A DNA stretch of 64,000 bases, from the NCBI GenBank assembly GCA_003512955.1, contig DOTG01000026.1, positions 618,180 through 682,179 on the forward strand, given 5' to 3'. The notes beneath the pieces were generated by a model. That model was not told the origin of the DNA and searched no databases. It worked only from the letters and a program-made list of their open reading frames with translations. This document shows, piece by piece, positions 16,778 through 28,200 of this stretch. The translations under genes were made by a program, and so were the position numbers. The first letter of the stretch is position 1, and the number at the start of each line of letters is the position of its first letter. Origin of the DNA: Marinilabiliales bacterium (GTDB taxonomy: Bacteria > Bacteroidota > Bacteroidia > Bacteroidales > SZUA-534).

Positions 16778-16975
16778 TCATCGGTTTTTTCTAGCTTTTT
16801 CCATCATCGAACGATTAACCTCTTTCGCTAAATCGTCAATATCTTTTTGTTTTGCTTTTGACTTAGACACCAATTCTTTATATTCTAAATAGTCAAGCAT
16901 GTCTTGTAAATCAGAAGTGTTTGTTTTTGGAGATAATCTCACCAAAATTTCATTTTTTGTCCGCTCAACAATCAT
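16778..16975 (-). CDS. Probable antitoxin partner of the PIN protein
   Basis: A 65-residue, highly charged protein. The N-terminus (MIVERTKNEILVRLSPKTN) could form beta strands, and the rest is a helical, Lys/Glu-rich tail typical of antitoxins. It does not match a family I can name. It precedes the PIN gene by 12 bases on the same strand, so the call rests on size, composition and context. If real, it would also repress its own promoter (family knowledge, not seen here). Confidence 0.65.
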   Translation of the reverse strand: MIVERTKNEILVRLSPKTNTSDLQDMLDYLEYKELVSKSKAKQKDIDDLAKEVNRSMMEKARKNR

Positions 16976-17106
16976 TTTTTCAGAATTTTCTCAAAGATAC
17001 AAATTTAAAGCAATATTATCTGAAAGAATTAATTCAGCCGCCTGTTACTATACACTGTTTTTAATGCTTCAAAAAGCAACTTGAATCGTAAATTTACTTC
17101 AACCGC

Positions 17107-18180
17107 TTATTTCTCTAGCAAATCAACAAATACCGGCAGATGATCGGAGAAACCTCCCTGGTATTTGAATCCATTAAAGGTTCGGAAAGGTTTTTGGCCT
17201 AAGTAGGTATTGTCGGGTTCCAACAAAAAGGGGGCATTAAAAATAATTGCTTTTTCAGTAGTAGTGTAGGTGCGATTCCCCTTTTGCAGCAATGCCCCGG
17301 AAACAATCATCTGATCTAAAATCCCCCAATGCCCCTGAAATTTATGCGAACCTTGTTGTTTATCGAATTGCAGTGTGTAGGAAAGGTTAACCAATTGTGG
17401 TTTTATCAACGAATCGAATGTGGGTTGGGCTCCTAAAGTTTTGATTAAACTTTCATTGTTTGGTTCATCGTTAAAATCGCCCACCAAAACTATATTGGCA
17501 TCAGAATTTGCCTGAAAAATTGAATCAACGGTTTTTTTGACAATTGAGGCAACAAAAACGCGGTTTTCTTCCGATTCCAACATCCCGCCATAGCGCGAAG
17601 GCCAGTGGTTTACAAACAAATGCAACGTGTCGCTATTTGGTAAAAGGCCTTTGGCATACAAAATATCGCGTGTCAGGCGGCTGGAATTCGGATTTACCAC
17701 GGGAATGAATTGTGTATGTAAGGGTTCGAATTTTTGGGGCAAATAAAGCAGCGCAACATCAATGCCCCTAGCATCGGGCGATTCTTTATGGATAATTTTA
17801 TAACCCACCGGGTAAAGCAACGACTTACCGGTAAGGAATTCCAGCACCTTCCGGTTTTCAACCTCGCACAACCCAACAAGTTCAGGAGCCTGCCAACCTC
17901 CCACCGAAGTAATGACTTTGGCAACCCGGTTGGCTTTTTCATAAAACCGGGAATTGATCCAATACCGGACGCCGGTGGGCAAAAATTCCTCATCGTCAAT
18001 TAAGGAATCGTTTTGGGCATCAAACAAGTTTTCGCAATTGTAAAACAGGATGCGGGCCAGGTGGGGCGACTCAACCGCTTTTTGCAATTCTTCGGGAAGA
18101 AGACCAGGCTGCGCAGCCAACCCTCCATAAAAAAGGAGGAATCCTAAAAATAAACAATATTTGAACCACCGACTGTTCAT
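17107..18180 (-). CDS. Exported endonuclease/exonuclease/phosphatase-fold protein
   Basis: The 357-residue protein has a signal peptide (CLFLGFLLFYGGLAAQ) and then the metal-dependent hydrolase fold shared by DNase I, exonuclease III and inositol phosphatases. The usual motifs are visible in order: LFYNCENLFDAQND, GLCEVENRKVLE, NHWPSRYGG, VLVGDFNDEPNNESL and GGFSDHLPVFVDL. In Bacteroidota such exported members are thought to degrade extracellular nucleic acids or phosphate esters. The substrate here is unknown. Its start overlaps the stop of the upstream beta-helix lipoprotein gene by 4 bases, so the two are translationally coupled. Confidence 0.87.
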   Translation of the reverse strand: MNSRWFKYCLFLGFLLFYGGLAAQPGLLPEELQKAVESPHLARILFYNCENLFDAQNDSLIDDEEFLPTGVRYWINSRFYEKANRVAKVITSVGGWQAPELVGLCEVENRKVLEFLTGKSLLYPVGYKIIHKESPDARGIDVALLYLPQKFEPLHTQFIPVVNPNSSRLTRDILYAKGLLPNSDTLHLFVNHWPSRYGGMLESEENRVFVASIVKKTVDSIFQANSDANIVLVGDFNDEPNNESLIKTLGAQPTFDSLIKPQLVNLSYTLQFDKQQGSHKFQGHWGILDQMIVSGALLQKGNRTYTTTEKAIIFNAPFLLEPDNTYLGQKPFRTFNGFKYQGGFSDHLPVFVDLLEK

Positions 18181-19628
18181 TCCCCTTCAATGCGTTCATA
18201 AGCCCCAAGGTCGGGTTTCCCATCTTTCAGCCGGCTGTTTCCTTCTAAATCGGTAGGAAAATAATTGCTATAGTAGAGCGACCCTTTGTCTTTGGCTGCC
18301 GAAAGGGTATCTAAACGGAAATCGCTTTCATAGGTATCCATAAATTTGGGTAATGAATCTTTGTGGTGGATGATTGATTTAAAACTATTGGTGTCGCTAA
18401 CATCGTAGCTTTTTGAAAGTTTCATCAGGCAATGATCAAACACGTAGGTGAAACCCGCCTCTTCGGTAGGGTATTTATCAACCACCAATTCGTTTTCGAG
18501 GTTGCCGTAAATAATGCAGTTCCCAAAAACCACATTCATAGGATAAACCGTTGCTTTTTCCTCAAAAATATAATAGTTATTTAAGGCTAATGCTTCATTT
18601 TTGCGGGAATCGAAGGTATAATAATTTCCAATAGTTGTATGGTAAAACTCGTACGAACCGCCCAACGTAAGAGCAACAGCATAACTACCGCAATTTGCAA
18701 TTACAGAATTAAAAACAGCCACGGTAGAACTTTGCGCCAACAAACCAATACTTGACATATTTTTAATAATACTATTACTCAAGATAAGTGTAGGATTTTG
18801 ACTTTCCCCGGTTAAATCTACCTGAACTCCTTTTACGCCATTTTCAATAATAGCATGGTCTATCACATTGTCCTTGCTTCCTTGCCAGAATTGAATGCCT
18901 CCCGTGAGGTAATTTATACTACTATCCCGATAAACTCCGTACCATTGTCCCGGGGCAATGCGGTACCATTCATCAAGCCGGTCACCAGAAAAAGAAACAG
19001 GTTCTTCAGCAGTTCCCTGAACTTTTAATGTACCTAATACCCATAACGCCGATTCATTATGAAAGTGAACCTTTACGCCAGGTTCTATTGTTAACGTACT
19101 CACAGAATCTACCAAAATAGAATTATAAATCAAGTAGGGTTTATCGTTTATCCAGGTGCGGGTATCAATTACCGAGTCGTTATAAAGGTGTACATCTTGC
19201 CCATAAGCCACAAGCTTTACCTGCTGCATGTTCCCATTGGTGTAAAACAGCACAGAATCTTCAACAACCATGGGAGAATTTACATTTTGGGGGTCAATGG
19301 TTACCTCAACAAATATAAAAGCACTATCGTTATCAAGAATTTCATAATCGGAAATGGCGTGGGTAGATTCTCCATCGATATTCAACCTGAAATTGGAATT
19401 TGTCCCCCCACCCAATTGGATGGATGTTTTCAAGGCCTTGTTCTCGTGGTTGTAAAAGCGGAATTGGAGCGTGGTAGAGCCGATGGTAGTGAAAATGGTA
19501 TCGAACTGCACCGTGTCGGTTGAAAAAGCAAGCTTTGCTCCGGCATCGGTAGAAAACTGTTCGGTATCGCGGCAGGAATAACTGAGCAAAGCAAAAAGGC
19601 AGACACTAACAATAAAAGATATTCTCAT
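18177..19628 (-). CDS. Surface lipoprotein with right-handed beta-helix
   Basis: This 483-residue protein starts with a lipoprotein signal (LFALLSYSC, then RDTEQF). An Ig-like N-terminal domain follows, recognisable by DTVQFDTIFTTIGSTT and a typical choice-of-anchor-like strand pattern (about residues 30-150). The centre (about 185-400) has spaced ILSNSIIKN-like and VFNSVIANC-like turns of a parallel beta-helix, as in pectate-lyase-like proteins. No catalytic residues can be assigned. It ends with SRLKDGKPDLGAYE, a motif often seen at the end of such Bacteroidota beta-helix proteins. It overlaps the nuclease-fold gene by 4 bases, and both are exported, suggesting a joint role at the cell surface. 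Confidence 0.78.
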   Translation of the reverse strand: MRISFIVSVCLFALLSYSCRDTEQFSTDAGAKLAFSTDTVQFDTIFTTIGSTTLQFRFYNHENKALKTSIQLGGGTNSNFRLNIDGESTHAISDYEILDNDSAFIFVEVTIDPQNVNSPMVVEDSVLFYTNGNMQQVKLVAYGQDVHLYNDSVIDTRTWINDKPYLIYNSILVDSVSTLTIEPGVKVHFHNESALWVLGTLKVQGTAEEPVSFSGDRLDEWYRIAPGQWYGVYRDSSINYLTGGIQFWQGSKDNVIDHAIIENGVKGVQVDLTGESQNPTLILSNSIIKNMSSIGLLAQSSTVAVFNSVIANCGSYAVALTLGGSYEFYHTTIGNYYTFDSRKNEALALNNYYIFEEKATVYPMNVVFGNCIIYGNLENELVVDKYPTEEAGFTYVFDHCLMKLSKSYDVSDTNSFKSIIHHKDSLPKFMDTYESDFRLDTLSAAKDKGSLYYSNYFPTDLEGNSRLKDGKPDLGAYERIEGE

Positions 19629-19709
19629 TTAGGTATTTGTTAAATTCTGAAATGCAAAACGAAGCGATTCAAAAGAAATTGCATCGCTTCGTTTGGTACT
19701 CGTATTTTC

Positions 19710-21995
19710 TTAAAATAGTTCTACTTCAATATTTTGTATAAAAGCGGTATAGGTGTATTCATTCTGCACTTTAGCTCCGGCCAAAATCATAATTACCGGG
19801 ATTTCGGACCCCTCTTTTACCAAAATGTTGCACTCACGGCGGACACCAACCAACTTGCGCTTTTCAGGATGCGTAAGGGTAAATATCATTTCATCTTCGT
19901 TTTCAGAGATTACTTCGCGGAAAAGCATCTTCACATGTTTGCCAAGAACCTCCTTGCGCGGATATTGCCACAAATTTTCGGCTGCACGGTTAAAGAATTC
20001 CACGATACCTTCCTGGTTGATGGTAATAATGGCATCGTGAGATCCCTCTAGCGTTTTCTCGTTCCGCACTTTAACCTTTTCTATTTCTTGAAATTGCTGT
20101 TTCACCTCTTTTTTAGCATCGTCCAAACGTTTTTGCAGCTCTAATTCACTTGCCTTAAGCTCTTCTTCCTGCTTTTTAAGGAGTTCGTTTTGCTGTTTGG
20201 TCAATATTTCCATCTCCTTTTGTTCGGTAATATCGTGGGCAATGGAGATAATTTTTGAAACTTCACCATACATATTGTGGGCTGCGGTATAGGTAACATC
20301 GAACCATTTTGATTTTCCGGCCTGAGTGATCAGCTTTGATTGTCCCTGATAAGGTTGCCCATTGATCACTTTATTCCAGATTTCTTCAAAATCGCTTTGC
20401 TCGTCTTCGCCCATAAAATTGAACACGCTGTAATCCTTCAAATCCTCGGTACTATAACCCATAATGTCAATAAATCGCTGGTTGCAGTTCAGCATCCGGC
20501 CGCTGGGAGCATATTCTACTTTAATACTTGATTGATTGATGGCTTCCAATTGTCCTTCAAAATCGAGGCTTTGTTCTTTATGTTCGGTAGTATCAATGGC
20601 CAAAAAAAGTATCCGATCTACCCCTTGCATGTTGTTCCGGACACAGGTATAGGTGGCCATAGTCCACAAGTCGCGTCCCGTTTTGGTCACATGTTTCATG
20701 TACCCTTCAAAGTGTTTTCCTCCTTTGGCCAGGGTATCCCATATTTCGTTAAACCAAGCTTTGTCTTTATCGCTGATAAAAATTGAGATGTGGTGCCCCT
20801 CCACTTCGGAATTACTTGCATAACCTAATTTTTTGAGAAATTTGGTGTTGGCATACAATAAAATCCCATTCACATCATATTCGGCCCGGATAAGGGTGTG
20901 ATTTACCGAATTGGTAAAACTGACAAATTCTTCGGCCTGTTTGGCGGCTTCTTCCTGAGTGGCCTGAAGTTCTTCCATGTTTTGGCGCATCTCCTCTTCC
21001 TGTTGCGTCAAACGTTCGGCAGCCGCTCTGGACTCGTTCAAAAGTTCGGCTGTCCGGATATTTATTTTTACCGTGGAATAGGTGGTAGCAATGCTTTCAG
21101 CAATTTTCCTGACAAAATCAATAACATGTTGCTCAAAATAATGGAAGGAGGATAATTCAATCACCCCGTAAACTTTTTCGTTTACCACCAATGGAACAAT
21201 AAGCAGCGTGCGGGGATTTGCTTCGCCCAAGCCGGAAGTAACCTCAATGTATTCATCCGGAACCTCGTCGATATAAATGACATTTTGCTCGAAAGTGGCT
21301 CTACCTAAAAGACCTTCGTTAATTTCTACGCGTTTTTTGTTGTATTTTTTCCGGTTGTAGGCAAAATGTGCCGTCAACTCAAAATATTTATCCTCTTCCA
21401 ATGCATCGTTGATGATAAAGAAGCCCCCCTGCACCGCATCCACATAGCGACAAAGGTTGCTTATCAATTCAAAGGACAATTTTTCGATATTGTCGTTGTT
21501 GTGGCGTAAGATTTCGCCAAACTTAGCTAACCCTTCTGCCACCCAGTTCCGTTGCTGATCCTCCTTTTTCCGAATCTCATCTTCTGTTTTACTGCGTAAC
21601 AAGCTGTTTCGCAAATTCACCATAATTTTTCCTAAGGAATTGTCGTGTGTTGGATCATATTCTACTTCCAAATTCCCTTGTGCCAGATTTTCGGCAAATT
21701 CAAGCATCTTGCCCGATCTTGTATGCTTTTCCTGCTTCAATCCCTCCAATTCTTTATCTTTTTTAGCGATAAACGCACCAAAAAAATATCCCACTGCGGC
21801 AAGAAAGAAAGGGATAGTATCAATAAACAGATAAAAGAGTGACCGGTGATGCAACCCTGCTATATTTTTAATGGTAAAAACCATATCATCGGCATCAAAA
21901 GCGGTACTATACACAATGATAAAAATTATCAGCCCGAGGACAAAACCAATAAGGGTTGAGGGCAATCTATAGGAATTTGTTTTTAATGTTTCCAT
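19710..21995 (-). CDS. Membrane GAF/multi-PAS sensor without visible output domain
   Basis: The 761-residue protein has two membrane helices (about residues 14-35 and 50-75) and a HAMP-like linker with FAENLAQGNLEVEYD. A GAF domain (about 165-310) contains VDAVQGGFFIIND and YGVIELSSF. A coiled coil (about 315-350) is followed by two PAS domains (about 358-600, each ending in a PAC-like DTTEHKE or DITEQKE), a second coiled coil, and a third PAS at the C-terminus. No histidine kinase, GGDEF, SpoIIE or other effector follows, and the protein stops after the last PAS (FIQNIEVELF). It may signal through a partner protein, or modulate a separate kinase (inference). It stands alone, with AT-rich flanks. 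Confidence 0.82.
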   Translation of the reverse strand: METLKTNSYRLPSTLIGFVLGLIIFIIVYSTAFDADDMVFTIKNIAGLHHRSLFYLFIDTIPFFLAAVGYFFGAFIAKKDKELEGLKQEKHTRSGKMLEFAENLAQGNLEVEYDPTHDNSLGKIMVNLRNSLLRSKTEDEIRKKEDQQRNWVAEGLAKFGEILRHNNDNIEKLSFELISNLCRYVDAVQGGFFIINDALEEDKYFELTAHFAYNRKKYNKKRVEINEGLLGRATFEQNVIYIDEVPDEYIEVTSGLGEANPRTLLIVPLVVNEKVYGVIELSSFHYFEQHVIDFVRKIAESIATTYSTVKINIRTAELLNESRAAAERLTQQEEEMRQNMEELQATQEEAAKQAEEFVSFTNSVNHTLIRAEYDVNGILLYANTKFLKKLGYASNSEVEGHHISIFISDKDKAWFNEIWDTLAKGGKHFEGYMKHVTKTGRDLWTMATYTCVRNNMQGVDRILFLAIDTTEHKEQSLDFEGQLEAINQSSIKVEYAPSGRMLNCNQRFIDIMGYSTEDLKDYSVFNFMGEDEQSDFEEIWNKVINGQPYQGQSKLITQAGKSKWFDVTYTAAHNMYGEVSKIISIAHDITEQKEMEILTKQQNELLKKQEEELKASELELQKRLDDAKKEVKQQFQEIEKVKVRNEKTLEGSHDAIITINQEGIVEFFNRAAENLWQYPRKEVLGKHVKMLFREVISENEDEMIFTLTHPEKRKLVGVRRECNILVKEGSEIPVIMILAGAKVQNEYTYTAFIQNIEVELF

Positions 21996-22164
21996 CCTTT
22001 GATCAAATTGAGAGACGAAATATATAGTATTTGGCTTATTAAACCATAGAATTGATTATAAAAACTTAAAATTAATAAATTATTTGACAACCCCTATTCC
22101 GTGCTGGAATTCAAAAAAGGATTGTGGAGGGCTATAGAAACAGGTTTTGGAATTTAGAAAATAA

Positions 22165-22190
22165 AAAAACCCGGAGGTATCCGGGTTTTT
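22165..22190 (-). terminator. Terminator of the giant T9SS protein gene
   Basis: AAAAACCCGGA (22165-22175) pairs perfectly with TCCGGGTTTTT (22180-22190) around a 4-nt loop. On the minus strand the stem is followed by a T-run, 21 bases after the stop codon. Confidence 0.88.
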
Positions 22191-22210
22191 ATCGTGAGGC
22201 AAACTAGTTA

Positions 22211-25200
22211 TTAGTTAAGCACCATTTTCCCGTTGAAATATTGATTCCCGGAAACAACATGGATAAAATATACCCCTTGTTTGTTTCCTGCCAAATCAAT
22301 CACGGATTGGACTTCCACAATTTCTTGAGACAAAATAACTTTTCCGGTAATGTCGGTAATTGTTACTTGAGCTCCAGCATCGTAATAATTCAAAATCAAT
22401 TCAAATTTACCATCTGTTGGATTTGGGAACACGCTGCTAACCAAGCTGCTTTGTTCGTTAATACCTACCAACTGTAGCACTACTTCAACGGTAATGTCGG
22501 CATCGGTAACTGTAACACTTCCACTATATGCCTCATAGATGTCTCCAGCTTTTGAAACGGTAAATGGAGCATCGGTTACAGGGGCAACCTCATTAAATTC
22601 TGCAATTCCTTGAGCATTGGTCAATGCACTTTCTGAATTGAATTGAACCGTAGCACCACTGACAACTGCCCCATTTTCGTCGGTAACATGGAACGTTACA
22701 GTAAATGTTGGAACGGCTCCAAGGGTGAAATGAACGGTATAAGTCAATGTTGTTTCACCATCTTCGGCAATAACCAAAACAGTAGCATTGCCAGGTAAAG
22801 CAGAGGCTTGAGTAATAGTCACATCGGCATTTACATCGGTAGCTGTTGCTGCAACTTCAGGAGCAGAGGTTGTGTTGTAAGGCAATTCGATACTGTACTC
22901 ATATACTGAAGCACTGAATCCTGACACGGTGGTACCTCCTACTTTCAAATCGCTCAAGGTAGCATCGGAATTTGGAGCCACAATAAAATGAACAATGTAG
23001 CTGTTTTGATTTACGCCATCTTCGGCTTTTACAAAAACAACGGCATCACCAGGAAGGGCGGCTGCCTGGGTAAGGGTTACCTCGGCATTACTGTTGGCTG
23101 ATGTAGCTCCCACTGTAGGAACAAGGGTTGTTCCATGAGGAAGTTCCAGAGTGTATTCAAAAACAGCCGCATCAAATCCGGTAACGGTAGCGCCGTCCAC
23201 GGTTAAATCGCTCAAAGTAGCATCGTGGCTCAAATCCTGATCTACAAAAACTACCTGATAGATTAATTTGGTAATTGCATCTTCGGCGGTAACAGTTACA
23301 AAAGCGGTGTCGGGAATTGAAGCAATTTGCTCGTATCCGATGGTGGCATTTGTATCGGTAGCTACGGCAGACACCACCGGGGTTGCTGAAGAAGCCACGG
23401 CCATCATATAACTGGTAACATCGGCACTAAATCCTTCCACTAAAGTACCATCAACCATTAAACTGCTTAATGTAGCCACATTATTTGGTGTTACTGAGAA
23501 GTGAACCGTGTAAGTAAGTTCAGTTACCTGATCTTCGGCAATAACTTTAACGGTGGCATCACCGGGTAACGCTGTTGCCTGGGTGGCAACTACAGTAGCA
23601 TTGGCAAAGGTAGCTGTTCCGTCAACCGTAGAGATGGAAGTTGTTCCGTAAGGCAAAATCACTGAATAGTCAAATACATCACTATCAAAACCTGCTACAG
23701 TGTCCCCATCAACTGTTAAGCTGCTTAATGTAGCATCATTGCTCAGGGTTTCATAGGTAAAGCGGACTTCGTAAGTAAGCATGGTTTCGGCATCTTCGGC
23801 GATTACGTTTACCATGGTAATTCCAGGAATGGCGGTCGCGGCCACCACCTCAACCAAAGCATTTGCATCGGCTGCCGTAGCTGTTACTGTAGGAACTACA
23901 GTTATTGCTGATGCAAGTTCCACGGTATAAACAAACACATCGGCACCGAATCCGGAAATGGTTGTACCGTCAACCAAAAGGTCGCTCAATTTAGCGTTGT
24001 CCGATGGGAAAACCAGTTCCGAAGCGTTACGTGAAGTAATGTAATTTCCTGTTGTCCTGGAATTTGCAATACCTGTGATCACACCCCGGGTTACCGGAAG
24101 AACATCGCCAATATAATCGGCTTGATAGAAATTGGTATAGAAATTCGCGGTGTTTGTTCCATCGCTTAATCCGAACGATTTGCCTGTTGTAAAAGCAACG
24201 GTACCATCAGCATCAACAAATTTAACTGCTTCAAAAGTCACTAATTCCGATTCGTACGATTCAAAACTAGCAGCAAACTCATCCAAAGCAATAACCTGTG
24301 GAGTTACTGTTAAACCTGTGGCTGTTGGGGCTCCGGGATCTTTGGTTGGAACAAATTCCTTCATGCCTCCATACTCGGTTAATGAACCTTCCAATCCGGT
24401 CATTTCATCTCCAATTATATAAGCTGATGTAATTTTTGCACCTGAATCATCAATTAATATAGCACCCGAAGCATCTTGAATAAACTTCTGGTTGCGGCTA
24501 CTTTGAGTAAAGGTAACAACAGCTTTACCTGCTAATTTGGCAACAGCGCCATTTGGCATGGCACGTAACTGGACAATATCGGCGGCCACAGCTATTACAG
24601 CAAAGGCAGCACTGCTATCGGCAACGGCTGCGTTTGTGGCATCACTGATGCGGATTTTGTATGTTGTAGCATAAGCAGCATCGGCAGGAATGGTGATGGT
24701 TTCGTTACCATCGGCTGCATCAGTTGATGCAACGAGCTCTTCCCAGGTGGTATTCGATGGAACATACGCCTCAATTTTCACATTGGCAATGTTGGCTGAG
24801 TTCCAGGTAATGCTCACATTATCGCCGGCATAATAGGTTTCGCCGCCCACTGGGGCTGTTAATTCTACAACCGGGGCAGCAGCATCAATAGTGGTAAACG
24901 AAGCCTGAGCCAAGGCTGCTTCATTACCCGACAAATCTTCCACACTATTGGCTTTAAGCACCACGGTGTATTGGATGTTGTTGCCCAAGTTGGCTGATGG
25001 AACAATGGTGATAACTTTTCCACTAATGGTTGCTGCAAAAGCAACAGTGTTAGCAGGAGTAGCTGTTTCATAGAATTCCAGCATCGAAGCAACATCTTCA
25101 TTTGCTGCAAAAGCTGAACCGTCGGCTGCTTTGTAAACATTCTCATCGAACGTTAAGGTAACCGATGTGCTGACTAAAACACCGGTAGTCCCATTTTCAG

Positions 25201-28200
25201 GATTGAAAGTAACCACAGGAGCAGTTTCATCAACTACAGCTAAAGCATGACTTCCTAAATTGGTGAAATCGTCTAAGGTTGAAACAATCCATTCCGAATC
25301 ATCTGCATTGGTACCGCTTGATGTTGTCCAATCGGTGTTACCACTGATTACCGATGATTTACGGATAATGGTATGATCTTTTGCGGCTTCCAGAGTTCCT
25401 GCTACATTAAAATTGGTTATAATTAGTTCGCCACCAAATACATCAATCAGCACATTGTTTTTAAACAAACCGAGAGCGTCGTTTCCATTGAATGATGCCA
25501 CATTGGTTCCGTCACCAACATTAGCAGTAGCACTATATACCAATACCAAGTCGGCCAAAGCTAGAATGGTAGAGTTGGCAGATGAATTGGTCACAACGTA
25601 AACTTCTTTAGGAGCCAAAGTTCCGCTTAATGGCAATACATATCGGGTATCAGCACCTGTTGTTGTAATTCCCCAACCCAATCCATTGTTTGAGAGTTTA
25701 ACCATATAGTTACTCAAATCAACAGTTGACGAAGTTGGATTAAATATTTCAAAGGCTTTGTTATTGCTAGAACCTTCAATATACTCAGAGAAGAACAAAT
25801 CAGAAGCTAGAGCTTCATTCAGCGCTATAGAATATACCTTCTTCGTTGTTCCATCTTGTGCTGTTACGATTACTTTCTGACCCGAAGCCAGATTTGTAGC
25901 AACTGTTATACTATCCGATTCATAAACTTCGAACGTGGCATGAGCAGCAGCCGTTAAATTCGATTTGAAAGCAGATAGGCTTGCATTGTAAGGAACATTG
26001 GTAATAGTTCCGGCGGTTCCATCTACCGTATAAACGGTTGAAGTTACATAAGCCTCGGTACTTGCAGCATCCCAGGCAAAATGAACCGTATAAGTTTTTT
26101 TGGTTGTGCCGTCCTGGGCAGTAACCTCAACAGTGGTAGCTCCGGGCATTACAGTAGCATCGGTTTGAATGGCTGTAGCTGTTACATCATTCAAAGTATA
26201 AGCAACCGCAGGTACGGTGGTTGTTCCATAAGGATAATTTACCGTATATTCCAGGGTAGAAGCTACAAAACCGGTAACGGTGGCACCATCTACTTTCAAA
26301 TCGCTCAAGGTAGCATCGGTATTGGGTGCTTTTACAGTAACAGTCACTGTCCAGTCCTGAGTAGTAACTGCATCTTCGGCTATTACGGTATAAACCACAG
26401 GATTTGTAAAGTTATTGGCGGTAACTCCGCTTTCCTGAACATCGGTTCCAATTTTGGCGGTAGCCCCTGTTGATAAAGTATAAGTAGCTATCAGGGTTGT
26501 TACATCGGTTCCGTAAGCCACTTCAACAGTTACCGTTTGGTTGGTTTCGTTAATGGTAGCAGCACCTGTTTGGGCAGCAAACGAATACGTAAGAACTTTG
26601 GTTTCGGTATTTACAAATGCATTCTTATTGACGATGTATGTTTTTGTAGTAACCTCATCTTCGGCAGTACAAATCAGTTTATAACCATCTTGCAAATCGG
26701 TAGCTACTGTGGTACCATCAGCTAAATACACTTCAAATGTGGCACTAGTTGCAGGAACAATATTGCTCTTGAACACGGCCAATGTTACTGAATAAGAAAT
26801 ACCTGAAATGGTGTTCCCGGTATTGTCCACGGTATATTCTGTGGAGGTAACAGTGGCATCGGTACTGGCTGGACGTACGGTAAAACTTGTATTGCTTTCG
26901 GTATTTTCGTTTCCGGCGGCATCTTCCACTTTATTGGCTAATAACGACACGGTATATTGCATACCCAGCTTTAGGCTGGCGGCTGTTGGGTCCACAGTTA
27001 CCTCTTTGCCAGAAATAGTTGCGGCAAAGGCCACCGTGTTGGCTGGCGTGGCTGTCTCGAAGAAGGAAATCTTTGCAGCCAAATCGCCATTTGCAATGAC
27101 AGAACCATCGGCAGCATTAAATACATCTTCGTCAAACGATAAGGTAACATTGCTTGATTCGGCAACCGTTGTAGCTCCATTTGCCGGGGCAAAAGTTGCA
27201 ACGGGGGCGTCAGTGTCACTGCCTGCTTTTACAGCTTCGTCCCAGGTTTTTGCTACACGGATACCATCAATGGTAATGTCTTGTGCAGCATTGAATTGAC
27301 GAAGTGCGATACCACCAACCGAAGTGGCTGTCTCGGTAAAAGTGGCTGCTGCCACGGCAGGTTCCTCTGTTGGAAAAGTATTAAACACGTATAAACTTGA
27401 TTCCTTTGTATCAATATTATATTTAACCACAACAAGCGTTGGGGTTTCTGGAGTAATGGTTACCCAAGTAGAAACAGCAGTTCCGATTCCCAAGGCATCA
27501 CCCGTAGCATTCACCCATAAACGGGTAAAATAGGTTGAGGTAAATGGATTTAACCCAAAATTAAAGAAATAACCTGAAGAATTGGTAGCAGAAGTTTTTA
27601 CAATCATGGCCGCATAAACTGTCCCCACGGTTTGTGAAACAAAAGTCCGATTCACATCTTCACCCGTTTCAACAATGCTTGCTGCATTTCCGACCCCTGA
27701 TCCAATATACCCGGCAAAATCTAAATCTGGTGCAACTACGGTAATTGGGGCTGTTCCTGCCCCACTATGAGCTGTCCATCCATTGGCTGTTAAGTAAGTG
27801 CCTGCGGTATAATCGAAATTTTCTTCCAACAGATTCACAACCTCAGCATCAATGGTGATGGTATAGGTTTTGGTTGTTATCCCATCCTGAGCCGTTGCAA
27901 TCACTTTATATCCGGTAGCCAAATCGGCAGCAACAGTAGTACCATCAGCCTGATACACTTCAAAAGTAGCATCGGCCGCCGGAGTAATATTTGTTTTGAA
28001 GGCAGCCAGGGTTTCGCCAAAAGGCACGTTGGTAATATCGGTGACACCCACGGTATAAACAGATGATGAAACCGTAGCATCGGTGCTTGGAGCCGCGTTT
28101 GTGATAGTCACGACCCAATCCTGAGTGGTGGCATCTTCGGCAGTAATTATATAGGTAACCGGATTGGTAAAATCGTTGGCAGTTACACCACTTTCCTGAT

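Noticed and set aside
22720..24003. Regularly spaced repeats of about 258 bases, resembling an array
   Set aside because: They are the coding repeats of cadherin-like domains in the giant protein, too long and too diverged for a CRISPR array, and no cas gene is present.
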